Source: Oidiodendron maius Zn (Eukaryota; Ascomycota; Leotiomycetes; Myxotrichaceae). Taken from it: a stretch of 64,000 nucleotides of DNA. Position 1 is the stretch's first letter; each line of letters starts with the position of its first letter. The translations under genes and the position numbers were made by a program. Shown in pieces: positions 11,357 to 26,153 of the stretch. The notes beneath the pieces were generated by a model, which saw nothing but the letters and a program-made list of their open reading frames with translations, made no database searches and was not told the origin of the DNA. Location: NCBI GenBank assembly GCA_000827325.1, contig KN832870.1:1426001-1490000 (forward strand), given 5' to 3'.

Positions 11357-14217
11357 GGTCAAGTCGAGGCGTGAGCGAGTGTAGATGTAGAGTATGGAGT
11401 ATATATGTATATGTATATATGTATATAATTGATGACGGATCAGACTCGAATGGCACGGATCCCGAGATTCGCGTCCAAGATCACACTCGTTCCTGGAGAG
11501 GAGAGAGAGACCAGATCTGAGACCCGAGGATCAAGGGATACCTATATTGTCTCCCCGACCGTGAGTCAAATTGGAGCCGGTCAGGCTGATAACAGCGAGA
11601 TCGGGACGATAAGAGGATCAGCCCGAGGATGCATGCGGTTGGCGATATATTGAGGGTGGGGGGGCCGACGTGCACGTAGTAAATTGGCGGGCGTGAGTTT
11701 GAGGGAGATGGTGGGGTGGGGGGAGGAGGAGGAGGAAGAAGAAGAAGATGATGATGATATGGAGATCGTGATGATGACGATGAGATGAGAATCGGAAGAA
11801 GATGAGTGAGATGTGGAGAGTTTTTGTGTGAGTCTATTCGAGACTGACGGCGAGGAGTGAAGGCCCAGATAAATCTCTTCCAGCGGCGAGAAATATCCAC
11901 AGAAAACGTCTCCAGCTTTGTCGTCAGCGCGCCCAGCGATGCCGTGCTCTCTTTATTGGCGAGAACGAATTCCAGCTCGTCGCCCCCCTCGCCCAGACGC
12001 CAGACTCCAGACACCAGACACCAGATCCCACACATGGCTGGCTGCGGCTTCTTTCTCGCACCGATTCGGGCCCACCAACACCGTCCCACGGATCGGCGGC
12101 CACAAGGTGCGCGGGATGCCTGTTATACGGCGTTTTACGTGTCTTATAAGGGCCAGGCATGCTGTTTTCGGTCATGTTGATGGCGGTGGTGATGCCCCAG
12201 GTACAAGTGAGGCTGTGGCAGCTGGACGTGGTGCGCACAAGGTGCCATCACAAGGGAAAGATCCGCCAAGTGCTGGACAAACGAGTCCACAAGGTGGTGA
12301 TCCAAGTCATCAAGGTGATGATCATGTTGTTTCTCCTTCGCCGCGTTTCCCTTCCCTCTTGTGTCTCTCCTCTCTCCTCCCGCCATTTCTTCTGTCCTCT
12401 TCCCTTCCTGCAAACCCCCACGGCGCACAGCCAGGTACACGCATCGTGAGCCCAAAGAGGGAATCCGCGGGCTCCCGCGGCCCTCTTCCCAAGTCCTGCA
12501 GTCCTGTCTGGGCCCTGGACACGCTCTCTCCCTCTCTCCTTCCATTCTTCCGCTATTATTACCCCGGCCGAGGCAATGCTGGCCCGTCGGCTTCTGGCGG
12601 CTGTACCCCCAAGCGTTATTGGCCGTGTATCTGCCCACGATGTGTTCTTATCACATCTCAGGGCTTTTTTGGTTGCGCCCGAGAAAAACTTCCCATCGCA
12701 CGCCTTTGGGCGGACGCAAATTCTCCGGGACAGCTCCATCCGAAGGCTGGACGTGGCTGGTGGCAGGTTACATTTGCCCCTCGGAGGTTTAGGAAGAAAA
12801 TTCAAGGAAAATTGCGAAAGTCGCAAGTGCCATTGAGTTACAACATCAATACAGCGATTTGTTACCCTCTGCATATTGCGTGAGGGCAAGGTACAAGATT
12901 GTCATGTGCAAACCCTATGCCTACGCAGCATATTGTCTTACTCCTAATAAATATTCATGTGCCAGCCCCATCACCCCTCCAAATCCCCTATCCGGTCCCC
13001 AATCCCACGTCCCAGAGCTCCCTCCTTGCACCAGCAAAGTAGGTACCCGGCCGCTGCAGTGCATTTCCCCCTCGACCCCTCCCAGCCAGCTGTAATCCAC
13101 GCCACCGCCATCACACTTGAGACAATTGCCTAGACACAAAAATACTAACTGCAGATCATCAAACAATAACACAACACGGACTATCGTATCTAACCTTACA
13201 TACGAAATTAGCGTCCCCTCTCCTTTCTTCGCTGATCAACAATTTGACGCAATCCCGATATCGCGCAATCAGCAGAGCTGCCGAAAATAAAGCATTACCT
13301 ATCTATGGAGAACGCGCGAATACTACCCGGGTCAGCATGGATAATCACATGTCGCCATTTCTGCCCGTCACGCAAGGTAAGTAAGGTAATGCATAGAACC
13401 CACTAGGTAAATTGCATGCAGTAGCAGCGCCGTTCCTTTCATACTCATAGTGGTGTAGCATACTATGCAAGGGGTGGTTTTTTTTTTAAAAAGATATCTG
13501 TGCGCGACAAGGTGAAAGTGCCGAGGTGGGATATCAATTAATTTACCTCTAAGCTAGGAGATTGTGGTTTTCTTAAGACACTTGTGGACGATGGTTTGGG
13601 GTAATTATTTATAATAGCCATTGCGAATATCCCGTAATCGAAGGATCATCTTTTCTGGTCTAAATGAAAGAGTCATATCTTATGGTGGGGATCACGATTA
13701 AGTGGATATAGTCACGTGAAAAGGTATCACATGATGACCGGGTCATCATTCCTACCTAGGCGGTTCATACAAGCTTTCCAATTATACTTCTGCGGTCTAT
13801 TTATTGATTGTGAGGATGGTTGAGTTGTTTAAACTGCGTATGAGTATTTGGCATATATGCTCTCCTAGAGAAATGCGATCATAGTTTGTTACCGAGCACT
13901 CACAACTCATGTAGAGCAGTCTTTGTTAACATGCTCTTCTTTGAAGCTAGGCATAGTTACATTTTATAGTGAGACAGGGGGTCGTCTTGAGAATAAATTT
14001 GACCTGATTTCATCATTCCATGTATATACCAATCCATCTCCAAGTAAGTGAGTCTGAATATGGTGAGATTTTGTATTTTATATTTCCTCTATTTCCAACT
14101 TCCAATTAATGTTAATGCCTGGCATACCCACGCTCTTTGGGATGACTCGTCGCCTGCACAATGAGAATTGGTTCTATATTATCTGTTTTCTTCGTTCACA
14201 TATGACATAATGCCTTA
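11357..14217. other. Long stretch without a convincing gene
   Basis: This 2.9 kb upstream of the Ecl1-like gene is complex but apparently non-coding. It holds an alternating ATATGTATATGT stretch near 11400-11425, a purine microsatellite, an imperfect CCAGACACCAGA repeat near 12000, a poly-T run near 13480 and CACGTGA sequences near 13716. Overlapping open frames between 11857 and 12889 on both strands have skewed composition and no recognisable domain. A long 5' leader or a non-coding RNA for the Ecl1-like gene is possible. Confidence 0.4.
11716..11766. repeat. Purine-rich trinucleotide microsatellite
   Basis: The run passes from GAG-type units through AAG units to GAT units, nearly pure purine on the plus strand. 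It lies about 360-410 bases upstream of the Ecl1-like start, so it may sit in its promoter or 5' leader. Confidence 0.7.
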
Positions 14218-15845
14218 TCATATGTATAATGCACTCCTCTTGTGCAACAGCATATCAAGACTCGAGTAGGTTTTCCCTTCCGCTGCCCAACTCGCCTCTA
14301 GTGCACGTGCAGCTCTCATGATATCACCACAGCAAGTAGCATCCCATAAAATTTGTAGCGTCTGCCGGATGAAGACTATGTCAGAGTGGCGTACTGCAGC
14401 ACAGCCAGTGATATAGACTGGCCAACAAATAAATTGCGAAGGAGAGTATGGCGGGGACATTGACTTGATGATTCCAATTGCTTCCGATACTTTTCCCTGG
14501 ATCCTATCATTAGAGGCTTGGATTTCTGGATGCTGGAGCTTGTAGAGCATGATATTTGCTGCCGCAGCGTACAGCTTAGTCGAGAGTAAAGAGTTGCTCC
14601 CCCTGGAGTCCTTGTACTGAAGTGCAAGGGCAAGTACTCGTTCGATATTAATCTCAGCAGCGCGTAATTCCTTCTCTACGGCACGTACTGAGTCCAGTTC
14701 CTCAGACCTTAGCGGTGCACGGCGGCACAATTGAGATAACTTGCATATGGCGCGATACAATCCAGGTCCTATGCCTCCTAGGACTGGAGAATTTGCCCAG
14801 GGAGTAGCGTCTGAAAATGGCTGTGATTGACATATGTAATCGGCATTCTCAAAGAATTCAGATAGCATATTATCATCGAGGTCAACATGAAGTGACACGA
14901 TTGCGGTGTTGTAGAGCAAGGCTTCGGTAATCATGCGTTCGAATGGTGGAACTTTCCGTCCCGGCGCCTTGCCGACCTTTTGCATATGCAATTGGAAGAC
15001 CCGAATTGCACCAAGTATATGCGTTGACATATTACTGATTGGATCGACTCTCCATCTCTATTGTGAAGGATACAAATCAGCTCCATTTCGGGACAGTAGC
15101 ATCCAGCGATGGCGATACCGTGATATAAAAGCTAGCAGCGAGAACATACCTCAAATACACAGCAAAACATTACCATCTGAAGCATCCAATCTTCTGATCC
15201 TTCAACTTCCCGTTTGTCAACCATCCCACGAAAGTTAGAAATTGCGGAAATGTAGTACTCTGTCGATAGCCGATTGAACCTCGACTGCATGTGAGCTAAA
15301 TGCTGTGCCGCGATCGCAAGGACCAATTCATTAACGCATTTTACCCTTCTCAATCCAGACAATTGGTTGAGAGATCCAAGCCTATATCTTGGGTGTGCAT
15401 TGGCTTGGACGATAAGAGGGGTAAACTTTTCGTTAAAGTAAGTGGAAAGCACGTGCTCATCATCAGATGGAGTAGGCTTGTAATACAGACGATTTATACC
15501 TGCAGGCAATATTGGTTTGAGTGATGTAGGTTTCTCTGAACTCCATGAAGTTATCGTCGAACGGGAAATCCGTCCATGTGTTTCTGGGACGGAGATATTC
15601 TCTTCTGGGATTGCCTTTGGCCAGACACAAGGGATTGAGAGTTTCGAACATCCATGACACTCGGGTTTGCGCTCGCTGCACTTCTTCCGGCGGGATCTAC
15701 CTACGAGACATGATGAGAAATTGAAGAATAATGTAGTTATATGTATAATGCACTTACAAGTTAGACACCCTGTCTTCGTTCTCAACCGAGCTCGCGACCA
15801 AGTTATAGGTCCGGGCCTGTGAACTAGTGGCTTATCCTGCTGCAT
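14218..15845 (-). CDS. Zn2Cys6 fungal transcription factor
   Basis: Three exons (15845-15758, 15700-15150, 15057-14218) give 492 residues. The zinc cluster is split by intron 1 and is restored exactly by splicing: TGCLTC joins RSRRKKCSERKPECHGCSKL and then C, a C-x2-C-x6-C...C-x2-C-x6-C pattern. Such proteins bind CGG half-sites in promoters of nearby or pathway genes. The remaining 400 residues are helical and resemble the C-terminal regulatory region of fungal-specific activators. It is the first of four minus-strand genes that end with the decarboxylase at 22979, so a pathway-specific regulator is a reasonable inference. Confidence 0.88.
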
Positions 15846-17195
15846 CAGGGAGAGGACCAGTCACAATATAAAATTAATATTAATTAGCCATAGATAAGAG
15901 GTTGTAACGATATACGTCGTAGCTTTCCACGGTCTCAGTAACAATCTGGCATCATACGGAGAGAGTGTGGACTGTGCTCTTGGTGTATTTCACAGTTAGC
16001 TTAGACTAGGTAATTCCCAAATCCAGGTTATCAGATACAAATGCGTTTTAATGTGACTCGACTGCTGAACTTTAGCCTGCCATGGAATCGTGAATGTAAA
16101 GTTGGGTGTCTGAGATGAGATGCGATGGTGAAAAGTGTCTCTAGCCGACAAGCTTATTTTAGCACGCCGAATCAGTTTCTAGAAGGTTATGACTAAGGTA
16201 GCGGGCTAGAGAACGTCACTGTAAATCATGTTTCAAGAAATAACTTCTTAGCTACTATAAATATTTAACTATATATCAGTTTTTAAGTTATTAGGTGTTT
16301 TTTTTTAATTCTTTATTTATGACAGGGAAAATCGGAATTAGTTCGTTTTACTACTCATTTCGGCCGTAATTGACGCCACTCTTCGGAAGGTTCTACGCCT
16401 CATCAACGCATTAATATTTAGCGAACCCTACAAGTACTACATTGATAAGCCTTCCCATACAATAGCATGTTTTTGAAACCCTATGGGTCTAAAATATAAT
16501 TTTAAACAAGAGAGAGAAGAGTATTTACATGCCCGATTACTTCTTTGATAAGCTCATCGTCTGCGAGTCCTTTTCACAGCACAGACATGCTGGCGAAAGA
16601 CGGTGATTTATGCAGCATGGGAGAGCAGCGGGCCTCTACATGGCAGAGCTACGTCTACAGGAGCAAGGGACTTGAGAATCTCGTTCTCTAACCCGCCCTG
16701 CATATCTCAATCATCAGAGGACAGGAAGCAGTCTCATGATTCACGGCCAATAGGTAATATTCATGCTGCTACGCCAAACGATTCTGGCTGGGGACTAAGG
16801 ATAGAGCAAGGAGAGTGAAGCTTGAAAAGCAAACAGTGCTATTTACTGCCTCTATTATTCTAGGGGTATATATATACTTTAATTATGTGAATTGTATTAT
16901 AGCTACCTCTATCCAGCGTACATATAGCTGAAAAGAGTGTACGTTAAAATATTGTCGCAGCTAGATGGGCATGGAAAGGTAAAATAAGGATGGGTTGCCT
17001 ATTTGTGACGTATTTAATGTGGCAGTGGTACAGTAGAAATCCGAAAAGCAGGGTTACGGGAAATAGGGAAGTAACAGGAGAGTTCAGAGTTCAGAATCAT
17101 TGAGGTCTTGATCCGGATTTAGTGGAATTAAAATAAGAAACACCTGCTTGATGAATTGAACAGACCAAGATGCATCTTTTTCTCAATCTCTATTT
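15846..17195. other. Intergenic, AT-rich
   Basis: Upstream region of the Zn2Cys6 gene. It contains long A/T tracts (for example a poly-T near 16301) and an unsupported open frame at 16603-16818. No gene, tRNA or terminal repeats recognised. Confidence 0.4.
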
Positions 17196-19085
17196 TCAAG
17201 TCAATTCGCTCCAAAACTTCCGATAGTGTAACTCGCAATCTGCCCCAGTGAAAGGAAATTTTGTAAGGAGTTGCCTTGCCGCACTCCATGAGCCAAGGCC
17301 TAACGCTGTACGGGTCTTCGATGCCTGCTCCTGAAACCACTGCCGTTGGACACGGCCTTCTGATGCAATACCGCCCATAAATAACACCCAAAGCAAAGCC
17401 TGGGGAGGAAATTTTGCCCTGTCATCAATTACATTGCCATCGATTAAGGCATCCTGTAGAGTTGGAATAAAATAGTCTAGCGCGGTGCTGCAGGGAGGGA
17501 TTTTCCTTAAATACAAATATAAGAAAATAGATCCTGAAGTAGGATACGCCCTCAGCGCGAAGAAAGCTCCTTTAGGACTATTAACTTCACCAGGCTCGCA
17601 ATGAGTAATTCGGAAGATACGCTGTTCAGCGATATCAAGTGATTCGTTGAAAGAGTCCTTTTCATCATATATAAATCCGGAGGCCGATTTCTCTGCCATA
17701 AGAGCGGAAAGATGGTTAAGCTCTGCAAACATAGATCGCACGGCGGGATGTAGGCGCACAAAATCATCCACAGGCAGATTGCCTTCGGAGATCTCGTTTG
17801 GTTGAAAGAGAGGATTTGAAAACACTGGAATGGACGCTTGTGTCGAGGAGTGCTCAATTTCCTGAGCGATGTGCGAAATGACCTGAGATTTAGGGATCAA
17901 CACGTGGGCTCTGTATCGTAACATGGCGTAAGCTCCTGGCAACAAAATCAAACAGGAATAAAAAGGAAAACTTGCATGTGGACCAATCGCTGAAGTAATG
18001 GGCTCATGTCTTCCTTGCCCACACTTTCTCGTATCTCCACCAGTCTTTCAAGTCCAGATAGGTGTGCCCTCGCCGCAGTCGCAGCACCGTTGGTACTCTA
18101 AATTAGAACGTCAGCGAGCATACTTGGAATAAATATGGCTGAGGAACTAAAACTACCTCTGCTATTGCTAGCATGGCGATAGCTGCTATAATACTGTCAC
18201 TTATAGCCGACTTCTTGTCTGCTAGGCCTTCGTTAATAGTTCTGATGGCCTCAACCTTATGGTGATAGTATGCTAAAACAACTTCAGCTTTGGATCCACC
18301 GATAAGGAGCCAATGTGATGCACTAAGGACTAGTGCCGCATTTAATATGGCGGGGTTGACAACAATAAACGGGATCCAGTCGCCCGTTGCCCCTTTTCTT
18401 GGCGTGGGAGTTTTAACGAGAATGTAATAATTTTTGGCTAGAGTGCTAGTTTTAGCGTCTACTAACGTATCACAAAACACTACTGGGATGAATGCCAAAG
18501 TTATGAAAATGATATAATATAGTTACCATGGTTTAACAGAAGTTGAGACCCTTGAATGGCGTTGACTGGTAAAGCACCGAATGGGTCGATGTGCCCATTA
18601 CTTGATACGTTTGTCAGATGTGACGACAATTCTTGAAATTTAAATAGACTACTGGGGAAATTTAAATTCCCGGCCTTCAAGCCTCCGCAATTTGGACAGA
18701 CGAAGTCCTCTGACCCTCGGCGTAGAGTTTGAGTTTCACCGTCCCACTTGGCAGCCGCTCTCGGCAGTGGCTGAGATGAATTGGTGCGTTGAAATGAAGA
18801 GGCCTTTGCATTTTGTAGTATCTTGTTTCGTCTGTAATTCTGCATGACATGAGACCGCACTGTCCTTCGGGAATCATCTGTGCGCTGGTGTCGGTTGGTA
18901 GAAACAACAAATGTCAACTGCAGTGCCGCAACCTTTCTACCAGGCTGCAATACTGGAAATATGATCTCTTTACGGCCTGTAGTCCAGCATCGCGGATCGT
19001 TAGCCTCTATTCCCCTTATATATAAAGTTTTGGCATTTCACATCCAATCAGATCATATCCCACTTACGATTTCCAGACTCGCCAT
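17196..19085 (-). CDS. Fungal transcription factor of the Fungal_trans_2 type, no zinc cluster
   Basis: The best model has five exons. A six-residue first exon (MASLEI, 19085-19068) joins PGRKVAALQLTFVVSTN at 18944. The next exon begins FCDTLVDAK near 18479. A short exon reads STNGAATAARAHLSGLERLV, and the last exon ends FWSELT at 17196. The segment RTVRSHVMQNYRRNKILQN is the typical N-terminal signature of Fungal_trans_2 proteins lacking a Zn2Cys6 motif. The helical C-terminal half (AALVLSASHWLL, FPPQALLWVLFMGGIASEGR) fits the same family. The junction near 17960 is unsettled: either a GTTTTC donor or a non-canonical GCAAGT donor could be used, and they give slightly different proteins. It lies between the Zn2Cys6 regulator and the tautomerase on the same strand. 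Confidence 0.72.
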
Positions 19086-19421
19086 TATCTGTTGACTGCC
19101 TAGACCACCCACACATACAGTGTGCTGCCTTGCTTGCAGTAGCCATGAAAGATTAATCATTAGAATAGCGCATTTTGAAGACATAAGGAACGGATTTGAT
19201 TTTAGATTCAAGGATAACTGGTGGTGGCGGTTCTTACGGAGGTACTCCTGTTGTGCAATTCTTATCTGGCAACTGCAGGCAACTAACGTAATCAACCGGC
19301 AGCGACAACCGCCAATCATCACACTAACAGGCATGCGGTTAACTGGGGGCGAGTGGCAAGGTTTGAATTGCGTTGTAGTTATATCGGTGACTGTAAACGA
19401 ATATGTTTGAATTCCTTTCGC

Positions 19422-20073
19422 TCAGTGGCCCAGTTCTTTCAAAAGTCCCTGGAAGCCTGCACTGCCCTCGTCCGCCAGCTTTTGGAACCGAGGCAAATTT
19501 TGTTTCAGCCACTCCTCATCTTTTCCCGCCTATATAGATGTTAAAACTAGATAGCTTCATATAAAAAATCAGTCATAAACTTACTCCAGGGAGAAGAAAC
19601 CCATGTTCCATAAGTGCCTCTATACTCCGTGTCACAAATACTCCGCTCAAGCTGCGAGCTTCGACGGTATTATTCCTTACTATACTGTCTTGCCAAGCTT
19701 CAGATAGAGCCACGGAGAGATTTTCAAGATCGGTTACAGTACGTGGACCGCCTGTTCGAAGTATGGCGAAGATGCGATTGCAACTCGCTTGCTACCTTAA
19801 CTTAGTTCCATATACCCGGAATACATCGCCACTGCGATTTGGCCTGGAGTCCAAAAGATAGGAAGACTAAACAACACTCGGGAAGAGACCGGAAATACTT
19901 ACTTGATTTGGCCCAGCGTAGAAATCACAGCCTGAAATGTCTTTAAATGTGATACTGATGAACAGGGAAGGAGCACCGAAGGCCGATTTGTGGATTTGAG
20001 TTATACGAGCGGCGAGGTCGTCCTTTTCAGATCTTGTAAGCGGGGCGCAATGATGCACTTCGTAGAACGGCAT
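19422..20073 (-). CDS. Tautomerase-superfamily protein, cis-CaaD-like
   Basis: Three exons (20073-19903, 19791-19585, 19529-19422) give 161 residues with closed phases. After loss of Met the chain starts with Pro (PFYEVHH), the catalytic base or acid of this superfamily. It continues PLTRSEKDDLAARITQIHK, with a His at position 27, near His28 of cis-3-chloroacrylic acid dehalogenase. Then come PSLFISITF, DFYAG and RIFAILRTGGPR, with Arg at 62, 68 and 73. This matches fungal proteins annotated as putative oxalocrotonate tautomerase (Tautomerase_3). The family interconverts enol and keto forms or hydrates unsaturated acids; the actual substrate is unknown. Its start lies 479 bases beyond the stop of the decarboxylase gene, which suggests that both act on the same 2-oxo acid. 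That link is inference. Confidence 0.85.
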
Positions 20074-20551
20074 TCTGTCCTTGTTGGGTACGAATGTCTA
20101 ATATCAAAAGCTTTTGTGAGCTGTCGAGTTACTTGATGGGGGATAGCTGAATACTTATACTCAAGAACAGCTACAATAAGTTGTTATTGATAAGCATGAC
20201 GCATGCAATAAAACCCCACGGATGAGCACTAAATAGGAAGTTGCTGCTACCATTTTGAGACTGGGCATGCAAGAGCGGGAAAGAGTGCGAGCGGCAGACA
20301 CTCCAAGACTCAGAAAGGCCAGCTGCCGTACCTTATGCATCAATCTACAAGACATGGATACGAAACTTAAATTACTAATCTGAAAGTGACTTTTTTTAAC
20401 CAAAGCATTTAGAATTCATTTGACAAAAATTGGGCTACTGGGGTAGTTTGGTCACATAATAACGCTTAGATAATTGCTTCCGTATCTCATTATGAAAAGT
20501 AGTTTCGCAGTCTGTATCAATAGTACGACACGAGAATGGCCTAATATTGCT
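20074..20551. other. Short intergenic gap
   Basis: Promoter of the tautomerase gene and 3' end of the decarboxylase gene. The minus-strand open frame 20161-20403 has no recognisable content. Confidence 0.4.
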
Positions 20552-22979
<2,428 letters not shown>

Positions 22980-23820
22980 TTTATAGGATTTATCTCTTGT
23001 TCGTGGTTTTAAAGTAGGCTACGCAGCTGGTATCATGGAGAAGCTGACTGTGATTTGAATGAGCCTGGAGGGGTAGCTACGACGTTTATAACCCCGCCAC
23101 AAACACAGCAGGCGGAAATTTCAGGACCCCGCACGTACGATGCCTCCAGTACCAAACCAACGATATACAATAATATGCCACTTTCACTATGTCCTCACTT
23201 AGCATGCATCATTTCCTACCTCCGTATTAATAAGGCTGAAAGTCCATGCGGACCGACCAGTAAGATTCTCGAATACGCGACTGTACTTGCTCGATGAAGG
23301 TGCAGCAATTGCTTAAACTAGAAAAGGTTGCTCGCTTGGAGTTACCATTCTTCCGCCCATTTCTCGTGTTTACGCTAACGGCCACTTCCGAAGAAGATGA
23401 ATACTACACTACATTTCGTATGGGTATCCCAATCGCCACGTTTAGGTTTCAACGATGCGGCCTTTATCGGAGCTGGTCCTATTGTAAGGAGCTCAATGGC
23501 CGTGTGCAGACTAGTGCATATTACGCTGGGAATTACCCCCTGGAGCACTGTTTTGCCACCTTTTAGCTCTGCTAAACTTTCTTACATGCTTAATTTAATG
23601 TGATTCGCTAAGGATGTATGGCCAATACTCGTATGTGCCATCGCTGTGGCCTACCTAGGGACTTGTTGTTCGCAACATGTGACACTTAAGTTTCCAGCTG
23701 GAAAGTATGAGCTCAAGTTATTGTAATTTACTAAAATAATCCTTTAAAAGCCTCCTTGTTTCATTGACGAAAATAACCCCTAGATATGGGAACCCGAAAA
23801 GTTAATAACGAAATATGTTC
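22980..23820. other. Intergenic upstream of the decarboxylase gene
   Basis: Probable promoter of the decarboxylase gene, then AT-rich sequence. Forward open frames of 60-90 residues have no recognisable domain. Confidence 0.35.
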
Positions 23821-24720
23821 TCAAGTCTGTATCATTAAATAAACAACCAAATCCAGTGCAAGAGCCTTCGTGCATCTCCTAAATGACCCTGTTCTGCTGC
23901 TCCCTATCAAATCCAAAATTCTCACGTGATTGCCAGGAGGTGCGATTAATACACTAGCAGTTTCGAGAAGTATACATTCAAGCTTAAAGATATCAACAGC
24001 CCGGCCAGGTCGAGGACGCTGAAAATTTGTCTGAGGATTAATTTTAGGAGTCCAATATATCATTATTCCCATCAGAGTCGCACCCACCAAGGAAGCTGTC
24101 GTTTCTTTAATCGACGAGGTCTTTCGAGATTTCGAAATCAACAAAGAGGAAGTCGGCTCATTCCCCATAATCAAAGCATTAGCTTTTGATCCCGGCGCTT
24201 AATTCCCATCTCCCGTAGATAATCAATACCTTGCACAAGACTGCCTGCCACATTTGCATTGACTTCCTTAGAAAATATAGCGTTTCTCTCTAGCTTGGTG
24301 CATATCGACTTGATTCCATGTACCTTTTCAGATTAGTATCTGCCACCTGAGACAAGTGATATTGATGCGATCTTTGTCAAGGAAGATCTCGACAACGCTA
24401 ACGATACGCCGATGCTTTAATCGATTCAAAACATCAAATTCCTTCCTAGTCTCTCGCAAAATCTTCTCTTTGTTTTATATGGCTGCAACCCCAGACTCAG
24501 CATAATCTGGCCAATCCAAGCTATCTAAAACTTCGGCCCAACCAAACTTACATCCTTGTCATATTCTGTTTCCGCATGTGGAAGTAACACACCTATGACA
24601 AGGTCTGTGCTCGTAGGGATCAAAGCTTGAATCTTGTCCCCGCACGCCAGACCGTTGTGGAGGCTGAAGTGGGCACGCACTGTCCATTCAAAGCGGCTGT
24701 GGCATGGGCTACTGTGCTAT
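23821..24720 (-). pseudogene. Decayed Ser/Thr protein kinase
   Basis: Read on the minus strand, fragments of one kinase appear in correct order but in shifting frames. They are FEWTVRAHFSLHNG, then LLPHAETEYDKD, then KEFDVLNRLKHRRIVSVVEI (alpha-C region), LVQGIDYLREMGIKRRD (catalytic loop, HRD changed to RRD), a segment where DFG would stand that now reads ISKSRKT, and GRAVDIFKLECILLE (the DIFSLGC region). A stop and frame change fall directly after the catalytic loop, near 24172. The longest open piece is 23821-24174. The decay by substitutions and small indels indicates a dead gene. No intact copy is in the window. Confidence 0.72.
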
Positions 24721-25316
24721 CTGCGGGCTGAGAACCGTTGAGTTCGTATATCGCAGCCAAGCGTCGGTAGCCGCTAGCAGATTAAAGGAACATCGAGGAG
24801 AGCGGGACCAATTGCCCCGGAATCAATCTTTGTGGGGCAGTCTTTATTTCCGGTTTTAGCACATCAGACAGCCAAAGTTCATCTAAATCCCTTCGTGAAG
24901 ACGCATCTGGCTCCCCGCAAGGCTACCCGACGCCCCCGCTTCGCAGCCCCCAACCCCCGCATCTCCGCGCCACCGCCCGCGTGGACTGCTCCGCTCCAAT
25001 GAGTGTCTCCTTCACACATTATATTGAAAGACTTCTTCCAATAATGTCCTGCTCATGAGCGCTGTGGTTGCGAGCTGAAAGAGTAACGTAGGATTGGCAG
25101 CATATAGCTCACCCGTTTTAAGGCTGTTTAGAGAGCAAACTGATTTGAGATTTAAAATGCTTGTCACGGACCCAACTGGTCAAGTGAAGTGTAAAGGGGC
25201 AGAGGAAAGAGGCCGGGGAGATATATAACCGTCATTGCTCGACGATCGGGGACGTCTAGAATGATAATATATCTGCGTTGGCTCTATAGAAACGTCCATA
25301 GTGACGTGACAGAAGG
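24721..25316. other. Intergenic
   Basis: This holds a C-rich segment near 24910-24990 and the upstream region of the CFEM-like gene, with a TATATAA sequence near 25221 about 95 bases before its start. No gene seen. Confidence 0.4.
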
Positions 25317-26153
25317 ATGCAGGGTTCAAACTATATTGCCGACATTTTGGTCCTGTTTTTCGTTGCGTCTTGTGCCGCGCAGAGTGTTGATACATCAACT
25401 GTCACTCTCACAGCTCAACCGGCATTCTCAGTCCAGCCAGCCTGTGTTCAGAGTTGCTTATTCTGGGAGTTCGGTGATGTGGTAGACTACCTTTTATTCG
25501 GCTTAGGATGCACTAGGTGTGTTTGGTCTGTACCAGGTCCTGTATTCTTGTTTGGTTGACAACTCCTAGCACAATCTACAACGAGTGCTATTGCACCCAG
25601 ATTGTAGACCAGAGCGCACAAACAATTCTGAGCACGTGTGTTCATACACTCTGCAGTGGCACTACCGAGGTGAGAATCGCTCATCTCCAGCAGCAAGTTC
25701 ATACCCAACTAATATGTCCCACAGATTAGCAATGCAATCTCGTTATATGAAAGCTACTGCAATGGAGCAGGTTACCCCCGCACAGTTTCAGCTTCCCAGA
25801 CTAGCTCAACCAGTAACTAATCCCCACTCCCATCTAAAGAAGACTTATGTAACAAAATGGCAGCCTCATCATCAACTCCAGCAAGTACTACGCCTTCAAG
25901 CACTACCCCAACAACAACGCCAACGAGTACGACTTCGCCTTCTTCAGCCGCCACTTCTTCAACCGCCTCGCCAAGCTCCACTTCTTCGACTACCGCATCA
26001 TCGACCGAATCCTCTTCAGGTTCATCATCTTCGACGCCGTCCGCGAGCCCGAGCCAGAGCAGCAAAAATGATGCCAGTTCTATGACTGGAAGCTATGGTG
26101 GCGCCTTAGTCGCCGGGTTGGTGCTCGTCGCCGGAATAATCTACACTTGGTGA
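25317..26153 (+). CDS. CFEM-like GPI-anchored surface protein
   Basis: Four exons (25317-25516, 25570-25669, 25725-25812, 25864-26153) give 225 residues with closed phases. A signal peptide (about residues 1-21, ADILVLFFVASCAAQS) is followed by a compact eight-cysteine module: CVQSC, GLGCT, NECYC, STCVHTLC and YESYC. This resembles the CFEM-like extracellular membrane domain. Next is a Ser/Thr/Pro-rich stalk of about 80 residues, likely O-mannosylated. The end is a short hydrophobic tail (GALVAGLVLVAGIIYTW) after SSMTGSYG, as expected for GPI attachment. Such proteins sit in the cell wall or plasma membrane, and some bind haem or act in host contact; the role here is not known. Intron 3 is only 51 bases. 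Confidence 0.85.

Noticed and set aside
11918-12889. Long overlapping open frames on both strands (up to 321 codons)
   Set aside because: Skewed composition, no recognisable domain, and equally good frames on both strands; this pattern is usual for GC-rich non-coding sequence.
22980-23600. Short forward open frames near the decarboxylase promoter
   Set aside because: All under 95 codons, no start context or recognisable motifs.
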